64,000 nucleotides of DNA from an uncultured Clostridia bacterium (GTDB lineage: Bacteria > Bacillota > Clostridia > Christensenellales > Borkfalkiaceae): assembly GCA_944341075.1 (NCBI GenBank), contig CALVLV010000006.1, forward strand, positions 17,701-81,700, read 5' to 3'. The notes under the pieces were generated by a model that made no database searches, was not told the DNA's origin, and saw nothing but the letters and a program-made list of their open reading frames with translations. The translations under genes were made by a program, and so were the position numbers. Shown piece by piece: positions 42,551-52,809 of the stretch (positions within the stretch are counted from its first letter, which is position 1; every line of letters starts with the position of its first letter).

Positions 42551-43475
42551 ATATAGGTCTGAAGGGCAGGCAAAGTTCTGAAAGGCCGGCAAAATCTGAC
42601 CTTCGCGCAGCGTTTGAGTGTCATGTCTTTTGTGAAATTATGTAGTATGCCGCAAAAATAATACTGTGGGCTTTGTGTTGAAACGGCCCTGCCTTGCAGA
42701 AGATTTTGTATGTAATTAAAAAGGTTGTAAAACAAAATAAAAAAGGTCTTGCGAATTTCAGCAAGGCCTGTTTTTATTATAAAAATAATCAAAAAATTGT
42801 GAAAATAAAATGCGGTTTTTAAGTTAGTAGACCGAAAAAACCATTATATGTATTATTTGGGTGTATTAATGTATAAAACAGTTATAATCTAATAAAATTG
42901 ACCGCATAATATGCCTTTATCATTACATTTTTATGTAAATTTTTATCGCGCAGCACAGCGGAAAAATATAATTAAAAATTGATTAAATTTAATAAAAAAA
43001 TTCAATTAAATATATATTTTTTATTATTTTAATTGCTGTTTTTGCAGTATTTTTATCAATTAAATAAAATTTGTCTGCTATATCGTGATTTATAATTGAA
43101 ATTTTCTGTTTTTTTGCAAAAATATTTGCATTTTGAGTATTTTTGCTATATTAATATAGGGTTGAACAATTAAATTTGAAATGTTCCTCATGATGCCTGT
43201 ATTTTCAGTCTGTAGCAGTAGCCGCCTAATGTACGCACCGCAAGTTCGTCCTGCGTAAGCTTAAAGTCGGTAAAGTGCTATCATCTGTTACAATTACTTG
43301 CTAATACGATAAGCTGTTGCCTCAGCTGTAATATTGCCTCTCCCTCCACTCGCAGAATAAAGGCGGATAAAGGATTTACTTTTTCTGTATAAGTTCTTCC
43401 CTTTCTGTGGCAGCTGATTTATGAATGTACATGGACACTTATCTACTATTTTGAATCATTCAGTTCATTTTTTGA
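42551..43475. other. AT-rich gene-free region left of yyaC
   Basis: A terminator for the rsmG-SLOG unit lies at 42745-42775. DNA from about 42780 to 43190 is extremely AT-rich. From 43190 to 43430 it is more balanced and reads on the minus strand like a decayed coding remnant (FKLTQDELAV.TLGGYCYRLK), with several stops; I cannot name its source. Confidence 0.5.
42745..42775 (+). terminator. Terminator of the rsmG-SLOG operon
   Basis: GGTCTTGC/GCAAGGCC with an 8-nt loop is followed by TGTTTTTATT. Confidence 0.85.
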
Positions 43476-44087
43476 TTATTCGGCAGTCTTAAGGTTATTG
43501 ACGGCATTGCCTGTATTGTGCGGCGGGATATTCTCGCCGCAGGCGATCCTGCGCATATTGTCTAGAACAAAGTCTGCCACGCCCTCGGCAATTATATCTG
43601 CCATGCGGTAGACTATGTTCAGGCGCGTCGCCGTGAGTATGGAAAAGTTGAAGATAGATTTTTCGGCAATGATCCCTATTATAGAACTGTCGCCCACGCG
43701 GGCAAGCTTTTTGTTTGCGCCCGCCCCCGGCTTTACGCCGCGCTTGGCAATTTTAATAAGACCAATGTCGCCCGCAGAGCCTACGGCGGCGTCGATAGCT
43801 ATTACAGGGCTTTCTGGATGAGTAGAATGCACGAACGAATTTATATACTTAACCTCGTGTGCTGTCACGGGGGAGGAGAGCGTTCCGTAAATAAAGCAGT
43901 TGAGACCGCGCAGACGCTCTCTCAGCTTTGTTCCAGTCACCGGGCCCAGGCTGTCGCCCACAGAGAGGTCGCTGCCTATGCACACAATAGAGGGGATGCA
44001 TGCCGCAGTATACATTTTTTTAAGCGCAAGACATATTCCGCTTGGCGCCAAAGTGTTATAGAGATTAAAAGAAAACTCATTTTGCAT
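43476..44087 (-). CDS. yyaC: YyaC-family putative spore protease
   Basis: This 203-residue DUF1256 protein is related to the GPR-like spore protease family. Motifs seen are SIVCIGSDLSVGDSLGPVTG, VIAIDAAVGSAGDIGLIKI and VKPGAGANKKLARVGDSSII. In B. subtilis yyaC lies near parB, as here. The gene is isolated in an AT-rich gene-poor stretch and faces the direction of replication opposite to ftsH. Confidence 0.92.
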   Translation of the reverse strand: MQNEFSFNLYNTLAPSGICLALKKMYTAACIPSIVCIGSDLSVGDSLGPVTGTKLRERLRGLNCFIYGTLSSPVTAHEVKYINSFVHSTHPESPVIAIDAAVGSAGDIGLIKIAKRGVKPGAGANKKLARVGDSSIIGIIAEKSIFNFSILTATRLNIVYRMADIIAEGVADFVLDNMRRIACGENIPPHNTGNAVNNLKTAE

Positions 44088-44590
44088 ATATAACTTTCCA
44101 AAATAATATATAATTCGACAATATAACTTTGTATTTTTGTTTAAATTAGGCTATAGAGTAGTGTTTGTTAATACTGTATCGCCTTATATACTTCGGTATA
44201 TTTATTGACTCTGCTGCTATATTTTATACGGTCACAATACATAGTTTTTATTGGCAGCTTTATTTTTTTTTGCTGTTTTGTATAACTGATCTGTCTATCT
44301 GTAGCCGTTTTGGTCTTCCGATTTAATGCTCAGGGCTGAACAATTTATCTGTATATTTGAAGTAGCAGATTCTTGAGCTGATAGATGTTTTTACAGTCAT
44401 AAACAGATATGGTGAGCTATTTCTAATCGCTCTGTGAGCCATAGTTTTCTGCTGTTTTACTCTCATTTTTAAATTTACTGGAGTTTTTATCGGAACGTGA
44501 AAAATATAGCGCTATGATTTAATTTGTGCGCCATGTGTTTTTTGCACTTATTTTTTGTTTCATAGCACCATTATTAGCTTACTGTAATAA
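44088..44590. other. AT-rich region left of origin segment 2
   Basis: No gene is seen. The yyaC promoter should lie near 44100-44180. The sequence is of low complexity with many short T/A runs. Confidence 0.5.
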
Positions 44591-44820
44591 ATTTTATTAA
44601 CAATTTATCAACATATCAACAGTGATGTGTTTATATTTTATCAACAATTCCACAGTGGGTAGTGCTTATTGCATGTATATTTTTATGATACGCATGATTT
44701 TTTAGTGTTTTTTCATCTATATTTTGCATTAAATTTGGTTGGATTTCTTTAATTTTATCCACAATTCCAAGGGTGAATAAATACTTTCGATCAACAAATC
44801 AACAACAGTTTTTATTAAAA
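44591..44820. other. Candidate origin segment 2 (DnaA box cluster)
   Basis: DnaA boxes in one direction are TTATCAACA (44605-44613), TTATCAACA (44638-44646), the perfect TTATCCACA (44755-44763), and two ATCAACA words near 44790-44802. The surroundings are extremely AT-rich, suitable for unwinding. Two parS sites follow 30-90 nt to the right. Confidence 0.6.
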
Positions 44821-44853
44821 TTTAAGCGTTTAATATTATTTAAATGCGTTTCA

Positions 44854-44869
44854 TGTTTCACGTGGAACA
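44854..44869 (+). promoter_or_regulatory. parS site
   Basis: TGTTTCACGTGGAACA matches the Bacillus parS 16-mer at 15 positions. It lies beside the DnaA boxes and about 4.5 kb from parB. Confidence 0.85.
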
Positions 44870-44895
44870 TTGTTTTGTTAAAAAATTTGGCTGAA

Positions 44896-44911
44896 TGTTT
44901 CCCGTGAAACA
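44896..44911 (+). promoter_or_regulatory. parS site
   Basis: TGTTTCCCGTGAAACA differs from the perfect palindrome at one position and lies 27 nt from the previous site. The same sequence occurs at 48565. Confidence 0.87.
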
Positions 44912-44919
44912 CATTTTTT

Positions 44920-46530
44920 AGTAAAAATCAGTATTGCGCTACAGATATTTTTAACCAAAATATGTATTTTACGAAGTGTTAATGTGTTTACATATGGTGT
45001 GACAGGTACATAAAATTTGCGTGATAAAAGCTGAAACTGTATTCAAACACTTGAAATTAGAAATGTTATATGGTAGAATTATTATAGCAGAAAGTGGAGA
45101 GATATTTCACCGCTTATTTTTCTCTTTCTGCCGATATAAATCAGGACTATGTGCTGCATTTTTAGGATGAGTGCAACTATTTATTAAATGCTATAGCGCC
45201 TGATGATATATATAGCGCTATAAATATTATATATGTATGTAAAATATAATATCAAAGCTGCCATCTGCAAAATGTGCACCCCTTTAATTGCGCTCAGATA
45301 TTGATTGTTGTACTTTTAAATGCTCTTATAAGGCTTTAAACGGCCTGTAGGCGTGTCTTGCCACCAACAAAATGAATTTGCCTTACAGGCCGTAAAATGG
45401 CATTTTAAAGCCATTTGGCGGTTTCAGGGGTGAAGTAGAGGAAACACACTGCTTAATACGGCTATTCGGCTTGCAGGGCTGTTTAAACGCGCGTGTGCAG
45501 GCTTTTCTTAACATTCCAATTAAAGTGCATTCCGGGCAATATAGCGTGTATTTGTAACCAGGACGGGCCCGGTGTATGTTTGTTTTAGCAAATAAAGGCG
45601 CATACACTTACCTGCCGGCAGTACACTTGCGTTACTTTTGCGGTACATTTGCGGCATATTGAGTAAATGGCAGTATTATGCTTATAAGTTTTTAATTGTG
45701 CGGTAATCCTTACAGTATGGCATCGGAGCGTATTCGGCATACTTAGCACCAAAAAATGAAGGTCTGTAAAGGGTTTGATTTATATATTTTCAGACATATT
45801 TAAATAAAACTTTGCATAATTTTATGCCAAGTTATGACAAAATTCGCAAATAAAAGGCATTTGCGCCGCGAATTTTTAAGTATATTTTATCGAGAATATA
45901 AATAAAACTTTACATTAGCTGTCTTTTTTAATGTTAGCATACATTTTTGAGTGTTTTGCAATACTTAGCACTAAAAAATGAATGTCCTGAAGTGGCTGAT
46001 GCTTGATATATTGGTTGTTGCCATTGTTGTGTTTTTTCTGCACTGTGAGCGGGAATATACACCTTGAATAGTGGCTATATTTAACTGTGGTGCTGTTCAG
46101 GGGGCTTTGCTGTCTGTCGTGCCAACGGCTCATCTGTTTGTAAATAACAATGTGGCTGACGGGCGAAGAAATGCGGCAATAGCTGTATTTTTTAAAAAGA
46201 CTGCAAGATATTTTGCGCCGCCGATTTTTTATGGCGCATAAAATGTTAAGCGCCCAACTTCATTTCATGCGCTTCAAATTTTTGCGCTTATATAGATTTG
46301 GTGCGCTGTATTATGCACCATACCTGGATATAATTGCTTGAAATATGCCTGCGCGGCATATAAATTTTTACGCGCGTGCGCGACATAATAATATAAAAGC
46401 GGCTGTAATGGCTGCGCAGTTTTACCCTTACGGAATGGCGCGGCCTTTTATATAGATGACTGCGGCGACAGCGGTGCGCTGCACTAACACTAAATTCAAG
46501 GGGGAGGATCCCCCGCAAAAGGAGTAGGAT
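44920..46530. other. 1.6-kb gene-free region upstream of ftsH
   Basis: AT-rich DNA with no supported gene. It contains an inverted repeat (AACGGCCTGTAGGC at 45340 with GCCTTACAGGCCGT at 45382), an AATGGC-GCCATT hairpin (45403-45421), and a 30-nt direct repeat ATACTTAGCAC.AAAAAATGAA (45739 and 45959). The ftsH leader and promoter should lie between 46380 and 46520. The function of the region may be origin-related spacing. Confidence 0.55.
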
Positions 46531-48546
46531 TTGAGTAAAAAAAGTAAAATCATCATGTGGGTGGTTATCGCTGTGCTCATTATTGCTGTCATAGCGGTAG
46601 TCGTTGCAACCAGCCTCGACAGGGGCGTTGCGCTGACCTACGACCAGTTCTACAGATACTCCAATAACTACGGCTACGCTGTTGATTACGCAAAGCAGAA
46701 TGGCGGAGTGAACGAGCAAGGAGAGGTGGAACTGATAGAGGCGTCTGACGGCGAGTATTACGCGTTGGTGCCCGATGAATCTGCCGAGGGCGGCACGACT
46801 GTTGAAACCGTTCCCGCAGGCCAGATCATCAATCGCATGACAATTGACCAGTACTCTATTACTGCCTATGCCGTGAATGGCGCTGTATACAGGCTCTCAG
46901 GCCCCTCGTATTATTCCGAGAACGGCGACATCAACAGATGGGCGAGTTATGGAATATCTATCGAGTATTCAAACCCCAATTCGGGCAGCTACTGGTCAAC
47001 GATAATCACTGTAGGCGGGCTTATACTTCTGTGCGTTGTATTCTGGCTGATCATCCGCTCGACTGCCGGTGGCGGCGGGCGCACAATGTCGTTTGCCAAG
47101 AGTAAGGCGCGCGTATCAACCAACATCAAGGTGCGCTTTACAGACGTTGCAGGCGCCGAAGAAGAGAAGTTGGAGCTTGCAGAGGTAGTTGAGTTCTTAA
47201 AGCAACCCAAAAAGTTCTCCGACCTGGGCGCGCGCATACCAAAGGGCGTGCTGCTTGTAGGCCCTCCGGGTACGGGTAAAACGCTGTTTGCAAAGGCTGT
47301 TGCCGGCGAGGCGGGCGTTCCGTTCTTCTCAGTCTCCGGTTCCGACTTCGTTGAAATGTATGTCGGCGTAGGTGCCTCAAGGGTGCGCGACCTGTTCGAT
47401 ATGGCAAAAAAGAACCAGCCCTGCATCATTTTCGTAGACGAAATAGACGCAGTGGGCAGGCAGCGTGGCGCAGGCCTCGGCGGCGGCAACGACGAGCGCG
47501 AACAGACGCTCAACCAGATCCTCGTGCAGATGGACGGCTTCGAGTCGAACGAGGGCGTAATAGTTATGGCGGCCACAAACCGCGCAGACATTCTCGACCC
47601 CGCGCTCATGCGTCCGGGCAGGTTCGACAGGCAGATATATGTAAACCTTCCCGACGTGCGCGGCAGGGAGCAGATATTAAAGGTGCACGCGCGCAACAAA
47701 CCGCTTGCACCCGACGTAAACTTCAAGACCATTGCAAGGATAACGAGCGGCTTTTCGGGTGCAGACCTTGCAAACCTTTTAAACGAGGCCGCCATACTTG
47801 CGGCAAGGGCAAACAAGCAGTTTATAGGCAACCAGGAGCTTTATGAGGGCGTAAACAAAGTGCTCATGGGCCCCCAGAAAAAGAGCAGGATAGTTACGGA
47901 GAGCGATAAGAGGATAACCGCCTATCACGAGGCAGGCCACGCCATTGTCGCCCGCAAGTGCAAGCACTGCGATCCCGTGCAGGAAGTTTCAATAATCCCC
48001 CGCGGCAACGCCGCAGGTTACACCATGACCAGGCCCGACACCGACGATTCGTTTATCTCGAAAGACAAGATTAAGGACTTTATCTGCATGGCCCTCGGCG
48101 GCCGAGTGGCAGAGGAGCTTGTGATACACGATATCACCACAGGTGCTTCGAACGACCTTGAAAGGGTGACCGAGATGGCTAAGAAGATGGTGACCGAGTG
48201 GGGTATGTCTGACAAGCTTGGCCTTGTAACTTATGGCAGCAATTCGCAGACCGTGTTCCTCGGCCGCGATATGGAAACTCACAACGCCTACAGCGAAGAG
48301 ACCGCCAGGGCTATAGACGAAGAGATGCACGACATAATCAACGGCGAACACGACCGTGCCGTAAACATTCTTACCGAAAACCGTTCGGTTCTCGATAACA
48401 TGGCACGCGTGCTCATCGAAAAAGAGACCATCTATTCTGAAGAAGTTGACATGCTGATGGAAGGCAAGGGATATGCCGACGTTATCGCCTATATGGACGA
48501 ACACGACGCCGCCCGTGCCGAAAATCCCTTCAAAAGATATGAATAA
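46531..48546 (+). CDS. ftsH: ATP-dependent zinc metalloprotease FtsH
   Basis: FtsH is a membrane-bound AAA+ protease hexamer that degrades membrane and regulatory proteins. The 671-residue protein has two N-terminal membrane helices (about 8-30 and 155-175) around an extracytoplasmic domain, Walker A GPPGTGKT (about 246-253), Walker [11 protein letters not shown], the second region of homology RPGRFDRQ, and the zinc site HEAGH (about 465). The start is TTG 46531 after AAAGGAGTAGG. It is the first gene right of the gene-poor zone and is followed by parA. Confidence 0.97.
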   Translation: MSKKSKIIMWVVIAVLIIAVIAVVVATSLDRGVALTYDQFYRYSNNYGYAVDYAKQNGGVNEQGEVELIEASDGEYYALVPDESAEGGTTVETVPAGQIINRMTIDQYSITAYAVNGAVYRLSGPSYYSENGDINRWASYGISIEYSNPNSGSYWSTIITVGGLILLCVVFWLIIRSTAGGGGRTMSFAKSKARVSTNIKVRFTDVAGAEEEKLELAEVVEFLKQPKKFSDLGARIPKGVLLVGPPGTGKTLFAKAVAGEAGVPFFSVSGSDFVEMYVGVGASRVRDLFDMAKKNQPCIIFVDEIDAVGRQRGAGLGGGNDEREQTLNQILVQMDGFESNEGVIVMAATNRADILDPALMRPGRFDRQIYVNLPDVRGREQILKVHARNKPLAPDVNFKTIARITSGFSGADLANLLNEAAILAARANKQFIGNQELYEGVNKVLMGPQKKSRIVTESDKRITAYHEAGHAIVARKCKHCDPVQEVSIIPRGNAAGYTMTRPDTDDSFISKDKIKDFICMALGGRVAEELVIHDITTGASNDLERVTEMAKKMVTEWGMSDKLGLVTYGSNSQTVFLGRDMETHNAYSEETARAIDEEMHDIINGEHDRAVNILTENRSVLDNMARVLIEKETIYSEEVDMLMEGKGYADVIAYMDEHDAARAENPFKRYE

Positions 48547-48555
48547 TTGATGTGA

Positions 48556-48589
48556 CGGCGGGAATGTTTCCCGTGAAACATTCCCGCCG
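48556..48589. promoter_or_regulatory. parS embedded in a 34-nt palindrome between ftsH and parA
   Basis: TGTTTCCCGTGAAACA (48565-48580) is flanked by CGGCGGGAA and TTCCCGCCG, so the whole is a perfect palindrome apart from one central mismatch. It would fold as a stable hairpin in RNA, so it may act both as a ParB site and as the ftsH transcript end. Confidence 0.8.
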
Positions 48590-48607
48590 GGCATTAACGG
48601 GGGCAAT

Positions 48608-49369
48608 ATGGCAAAAGTTGTTTCATTTACAAATAAAAAGGGCGGCGTGGGCAAAACCACTACCGTTGTGAACATGGCGGCATACTGTGCCGACTTTGGC
48701 AAAAGGATGCTGCTTATAGACCTCGATTCGCAGGGTAATGCCACAACGGGGTTGGGATTTTCTAAAAGTGCGTTAAAAAAATCGGTTTATAACGTGCTTA
48801 TAGACGACGAAAAAATTTCGGCGAACATCCTTCCCACGCAGATGCCTCTGCTTGACATTCTGCCTGCAAACGTCGACCTGACGGGGGCGGAGGTAGAGCT
48901 TGTTTATAAACGCAACCGCGACCGCATATTAAAGACTGCGCTTGAAGAGGTAAAGGACAAGTACGACTACATATTTATCGACTGCCCGCCTTCGCTGGGT
49001 CTGCTTACTATAAATGCGTGGGCGGCCTCTGATTCGCTGATAATACCGCTGCAGAGCGAGTATTACGCGCTTGAAGGCGTAAGCCAGCTTATGAACACCA
49101 TTGCAATGGTAAAACAGCACCTTAACCCTCACCTTACAATAGAGGGGGTGGTGATAACCATGTATGGCGGCAGGGCAACCGTTTCAAAGCAGATAGCGGC
49201 CGAAATAAAAAAGTTCTTTAAAAATAAGCTATACGAAATAATCATTCCGCGCAACGTAAGGCTCTCCGAGGCACCCAGCCACGGCAAGCCGATCATTCTT
49301 CACGATCCAAAGTGTATCGGTGCACGCGCTTATAAGGCGCTGACCGAAGAGTTTTTGTCCAAGCAGTGA
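48608..49369 (+). CDS. parA: ParA/Soj chromosome partitioning ATPase
   Basis: The 253-residue Soj-type Walker ATPase has the deviant Walker A KKGGVGKTTT (10-19), Walker A' (RMLLIDLDSQGNAT) and Walker B-like YIFIDCPPSLGLL. It lacks the N-terminal extension of plasmid ParA. In Bacillus it controls DnaA activity and segregation. It is directly upstream of parB. Confidence 0.97.
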   Translation: MAKVVSFTNKKGGVGKTTTVVNMAAYCADFGKRMLLIDLDSQGNATTGLGFSKSALKKSVYNVLIDDEKISANILPTQMPLLDILPANVDLTGAEVELVYKRNRDRILKTALEEVKDKYDYIFIDCPPSLGLLTINAWAASDSLIIPLQSEYYALEGVSQLMNTIAMVKQHLNPHLTIEGVVITMYGGRATVSKQIAAEIKKFFKNKLYEIIIPRNVRLSEAPSHGKPIILHDPKCIGARAYKALTEEFLSKQ

Positions 49370-49404
49370 TTTACCGTTAAATTTTATTTAAAGGAGATTT
49401 GAAT

Positions 49405-50319
49405 ATGGCAAAAGGTTTAGGTAGGGGGCTTGAGGCACTGTTTGCCGATACAAGCGCAGCTTACGAGCACATGTACGAAAGCGGTAAGCCGTTTGAATAT
49501 ACCGAAGAGGAGAGGAAGAATGCACAGGATATGCCTTTGGACAAAATAAAGGCAAATCCCAACCAGCCGCGAAAGAACTTCGACGAGCAGGCGCTTAAAG
49601 AACTTGCCGATTCCATCAAAAAGCATGGCGTTATCATGCCGATAGTTGTAAACGACAACAACGACGGCACATACATGATAATTGCAGGCGAACGCCGCTA
49701 CCGTGCTTCAAAACTTGCAGGCAATACCACAATTCCCGTTATCATCCGCAACTATAATGAGCGCGAGATAAAGGAAATATCGCTGATAGAAAACCTTCAG
49801 CGCGAAGATCTTAACCCTATAGAGGCGGCCACCGCCATGAAGCAGCTGATGACCGATTATAAGCTTACGCAGGACGAACTTGCAGAGCGCATAGGCAAGT
49901 CGCGCCCGGCAGTTGCCAATACGCTCAGGCTGCTTACTCTGGCGCCGGAAGTTATAATGATGGTTTCTGAAGGTCAGCTTTCTGCGGGGCATGCCCGCAC
50001 GCTTGTTCCGCTGGCACCTGAAGATCAGCTGACATTTGCCAAAGAGGCGGTAAAGAACGCGTCATCCGTCAGAGAGCTGGAAAAAAAGGTGCGTGCATAC
50101 AACATGCCGCCCGAGCTTATTGAAGAGCGCAAAAAGAAAAAGCGCGCGCTCGCCTCGATAGAATTAAAAGATCTTGTAGAGCGCATGCGCTTTACTTTCC
50201 GCACAAAGGTCAGCCTTATCGGCAACGATAAAAAGGGCAGGATCTATATCGACTACTACTCGCGCGACGACCTCGACAGGATAGTGGAGATACTCGATAT
50301 AATCGACAAGCAGAAGTAA
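49405..50319 (+). CDS. parB: ParB/Spo0J chromosome partitioning protein
   Basis: ParB is a CTP-dependent DNA clamp that loads at parS. The 304-residue protein has the CTPase motif GERRYRAS (about 93), the ENLQRE.LNPIE segment, the helix-turn-helix LTQDELAERIGKSRPAVANTLR, and a C-terminal dimer domain. ATG 49405 is chosen with AAAGGAGATTTGAAT before it. Five to six parS sites occur in this window. Confidence 0.97.
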   Translation: MAKGLGRGLEALFADTSAAYEHMYESGKPFEYTEEERKNAQDMPLDKIKANPNQPRKNFDEQALKELADSIKKHGVIMPIVVNDNNDGTYMIIAGERRYRASKLAGNTTIPVIIRNYNEREIKEISLIENLQREDLNPIEAATAMKQLMTDYKLTQDELAERIGKSRPAVANTLRLLTLAPEVIMMVSEGQLSAGHARTLVPLAPEDQLTFAKEAVKNASSVRELEKKVRAYNMPPELIEERKKKKRALASIELKDLVERMRFTFRTKVSLIGNDKKGRIYIDYYSRDDLDRIVEILDIIDKQK

Positions 50320-50703
50320 ATATCTTTGGTACATAATATATTTCGGCACATGTCTGTGCCGGAATATATTTTTACGGTAAAATTAAAAATGCTGGCAGTA
50401 AGAGGCTGTTGTTCGTCTGATAAGACATTTTTTATCTGATTTTACATTAAAAATGTCCAAAAAATTCCGTCAAAACGACTTAAAACAGGGCAAAATTCTG
50501 TCTCAGAGGCTTTAAATGGCAAAATTTGCCATAAAATCGGGTAAAAAATGGGTAAAATCGGCCTTATTAAGGGGTAATTCTGTATAAATGGCTTAAAATC
50601 AAGGGGTATTTTTGAATGCCGCCCATTACGGCAGGCCTTACAATTTACCCGCAGTACAGTAAAAATCAGCTAAAAATAATATCGGAAGAGAAAATTCAGT
50701 AAT
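50320..50703. other. Intergenic region right of parB
   Basis: No gene is seen. An inverted pair GGCACATGTCTGTGCC lies at 50344-50359. The rest is rich in TTAAAA and GGTAAAA words (50500-50610). Confidence 0.5.
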
Positions 50704-52119
50704 ATGGAGTTCAAAAAATTTACAACAGAAGATGCGGTACGTTTGAGTGAGTATTTCAGGCGTTGCAACTTTCATATCAGCGACTATTCCGCTGCATTCA
50801 AGGTGATCTGGCAGGATTACTATACAGAATATTTTGCAGAAGTGGAGGGGTGCCTTGTATTTCAGGAGTATTATCAGGGGCGCACATATTTCCATTACCC
50901 GCTCTCCCTCGGCGACGATGATGCGGAGGATAGGGCGCTTGACGCAATAGAGGAGTATTGCCGCAACAACAATATCAGGCTGCACTACACAACAGTGCCG
51001 CGTGAAAAGTTATATAAGTTTGCCGACAGATACGGCGCCGAACTTCGTATAAATAATAAGCGCAGGTGGCGCGACTATCTTTATAACGCGCAAGACTTTG
51101 TTGAATACGCTGGAAAGAAGTATTCGGGCCAGCGCAACCATGTAAATAAGTTCAAAAAACTCTACCCGCAGTTTGAATATTGCACGCTTACACAGGCCGA
51201 CAGACCTGAGATAGAGGAGTTCCTCAAGGAGTTTGCGCGCAGGCAGATAGCAAAGGGTACAGTTATAGCGCGTGAGGAGCTGGCCACCGTATTCAAGTTG
51301 ACCGGACTTTTGGACGTTCTCGGCCAGAGGGCAGGGGGAATAAGGGTGGACGGCAAACTTATCTCTTATTCGGTCGGCGAGGTGTGCGGCGATCAGCTCA
51401 TTATTCATGTTGAAAAGGCGCTTACCCAATACGAGGGCATATATGCAACAACAGCGCAGCAGTTTGCCATTCATAATGTAACGCCTGAAGTAAAGTATAT
51501 CAACCGCGAAGACGACTCGGGTGACGCGGGGCTTAGAAAGAGTAAACTACAGTATAATCCTGTTGCGCTTGTGGATAAGTTCAACTGCTACCCGCACCGC
51601 GCGATAGATAACGTTGCTCACCTTCCTTCTGTCAGATGTGAACGCATAGAGATCAGAGAGATAGCAGATATGTATTCAAATGCGTTCTACAGGCTGGAGT
51701 TTGATGAGGAACGCAATAAATATTGGGGCTATAACTGGCGTGAACACTGCAATGAAGAGCCAACGCCCGAATACTTTATGCGCGGCATACGCGAAGATTT
51801 CAGCAGCAAGGAGGAGATCCCCCTCGGCATATACTTCCAGGGCGTGCTTGCGGGTGAAGTTGTTCTACATAACTTCGGGTTCAGGAACGACTGCGAAATC
51901 GGTGTTCGCCTTCTCCCTGAATACGAAGGCATGGGGCTTGCCAAAGAGGCATTGCTTGGTCTTATGAGGTATGCCTTCTTTGAACTTGATATCGAAACGG
52001 TGCTTGCAAAATGCTATAAGCAGAATGTGCGCAGCCGCAATACATTGCTCTCTGCAGGCATGAAGCAGACGGGGGAGGACGATACCTTCTTCTATTTTAA
52101 AAAGACTGCCGCCATGTAA
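50704..52119 (+). CDS. DUF2156 (lysyl-transferase-like) domain fused to a GNAT acetyltransferase domain
   Basis: This 471-residue soluble protein has two parts. Residues 1-295 match the DUF2156/phosphatidylglycerol lysyltransferase C-terminal fold (YSGQRNHVNKFKKLYP, FKLTGLLDVLGQRAGGIRVD, HVEKALTQYEGIYATTAQQF, VKYINREDDSGDAGLRKSKL). Residues about 310-471 are a GNAT acetyltransferase (EIGVRLLPEYEGMGLAKEAL, NVRSRNTLLSAGMKQTG). Similar single-domain DUF2156 proteins transfer aminoacyl groups; the substrate is unknown. Confidence 0.9.
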   Translation: MEFKKFTTEDAVRLSEYFRRCNFHISDYSAAFKVIWQDYYTEYFAEVEGCLVFQEYYQGRTYFHYPLSLGDDDAEDRALDAIEEYCRNNNIRLHYTTVPREKLYKFADRYGAELRINNKRRWRDYLYNAQDFVEYAGKKYSGQRNHVNKFKKLYPQFEYCTLTQADRPEIEEFLKEFARRQIAKGTVIAREELATVFKLTGLLDVLGQRAGGIRVDGKLISYSVGEVCGDQLIIHVEKALTQYEGIYATTAQQFAIHNVTPEVKYINREDDSGDAGLRKSKLQYNPVALVDKFNCYPHRAIDNVAHLPSVRCERIEIREIADMYSNAFYRLEFDEERNKYWGYNWREHCNEEPTPEYFMRGIREDFSSKEEIPLGIYFQGVLAGEVVLHNFGFRNDCEIGVRLLPEYEGMGLAKEALLGLMRYAFFELDIETVLAKCYKQNVRSRNTLLSAGMKQTGEDDTFFYFKKTAAM

Positions 52120-52164
52120 GTGTTGTCGGTCAAATTCGTCTTTTCCACAGTATGTTTGCGGTAT

Positions 52165-52206
52165 TGTGGATAACTATTTGCTGAATTTTCCGTTTCACGG
52201 GAAACA
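52165..52206 (+). promoter_or_regulatory. DnaA box next to a parS-like site
   Basis: The perfect box TGTGGATAA (52165-52173) is followed by CGTTTCACGGGAAACA (52191-52206), a one-end-degenerate parS. TTTTCCACA (52141) is a further near box. The cluster lies between two genes. Confidence 0.55.
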
Positions 52207-52293
52207 TATTGTATAAATTGCACAAATAACTATATGCGCCAATCAAAAGTATGTATATATTGTACAGATAATTGCGGGCGCAATTCAAATGAT

Positions 52294-52608
52294 ATGGATA
52301 AAAAGTATATTATTAAAGTAATTTTGCTCAACGCCCTCTGGCTGGCATGGATAGCTCTTTCGGTATTCTTCGGGTATCTTATTGCAAAAGAATACTTTTC
52401 CGATAACATTGCCACGCTTATCCCGTTCAGCCTAATATTTATAGCTGTCGGCGGCGTAGTCGCATTTATCATCTATAAGTTAATTGCAAGGTGTAAGAGA
52501 GGGAAAGCCGCTCAATCCCCTGCAACAAAGAGTGCCGAAGATGGCACAAATGCACTTGATTCCGAACGTCATAGCAGCGATGATACAGGTAGTTCCAACG
52601 GCAGTTGA
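52294..52608 (+). CDS. Small two-helix membrane protein
   Basis: The protein is 104 residues. Two hydrophobic helices (VILLNALWLAWIALSVFFGY and TLIPFSLIFIAVGGVVAFII) are followed by a basic then Ser/Asp-rich tail. ATG 52294 is the most natural start for the membrane part; the longer frame from 52234 adds a Cys-rich stretch. I do not recognise a family. Confidence 0.65.
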   Translation: MDKKYIIKVILLNALWLAWIALSVFFGYLIAKEYFSDNIATLIPFSLIFIAVGGVVAFIIYKLIARCKRGKAAQSPATKSAEDGTNALDSERHSSDDTGSSNGS

Positions 52609-52620
52609 TACTATGCAATT

Positions 52621-52657
52621 AAAAATGCAGCCCATGTATAATATGGGCTGCATTTTT
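52621..52657. terminator. Bidirectional terminator
   Basis: AAAAATGCAGCCCAT and its complement form a 15-bp stem with A and T tails, so it can end both the small membrane gene and, from the other side, the aldo/keto reductase transcript. Confidence 0.85.
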
Positions 52658-52809
52658 ATAGTGTAAACATCAAAATCATATCATATCAAATTTTATTTAC
52701 ATAATACATGATATTATAACAATATATATTTGCATTTATGTCTTTTCACTATACCGCAGCGGCTTTATACGCTGGGTTTTTACGCGACCACTCGCCATAT
52801 GGCAGGCAG

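Noticed and set aside
43190-43430. Decayed gene upstream of yyaC
   Set aside because: A short protein-like stretch can be read on the minus strand, but stops interrupt it and no family was recognised, so it is mentioned only in the region description.
45383-45607. A 74-codon minus-strand frame in the origin region
   Set aside because: It overlaps inverted repeats, has no ribosome site, and its composition looks random.
46288-46530. A gene between the origin region and ftsH
   Set aside because: The only frames are antisense to ftsH or short; the stretch is more plausibly the ftsH leader and promoter.
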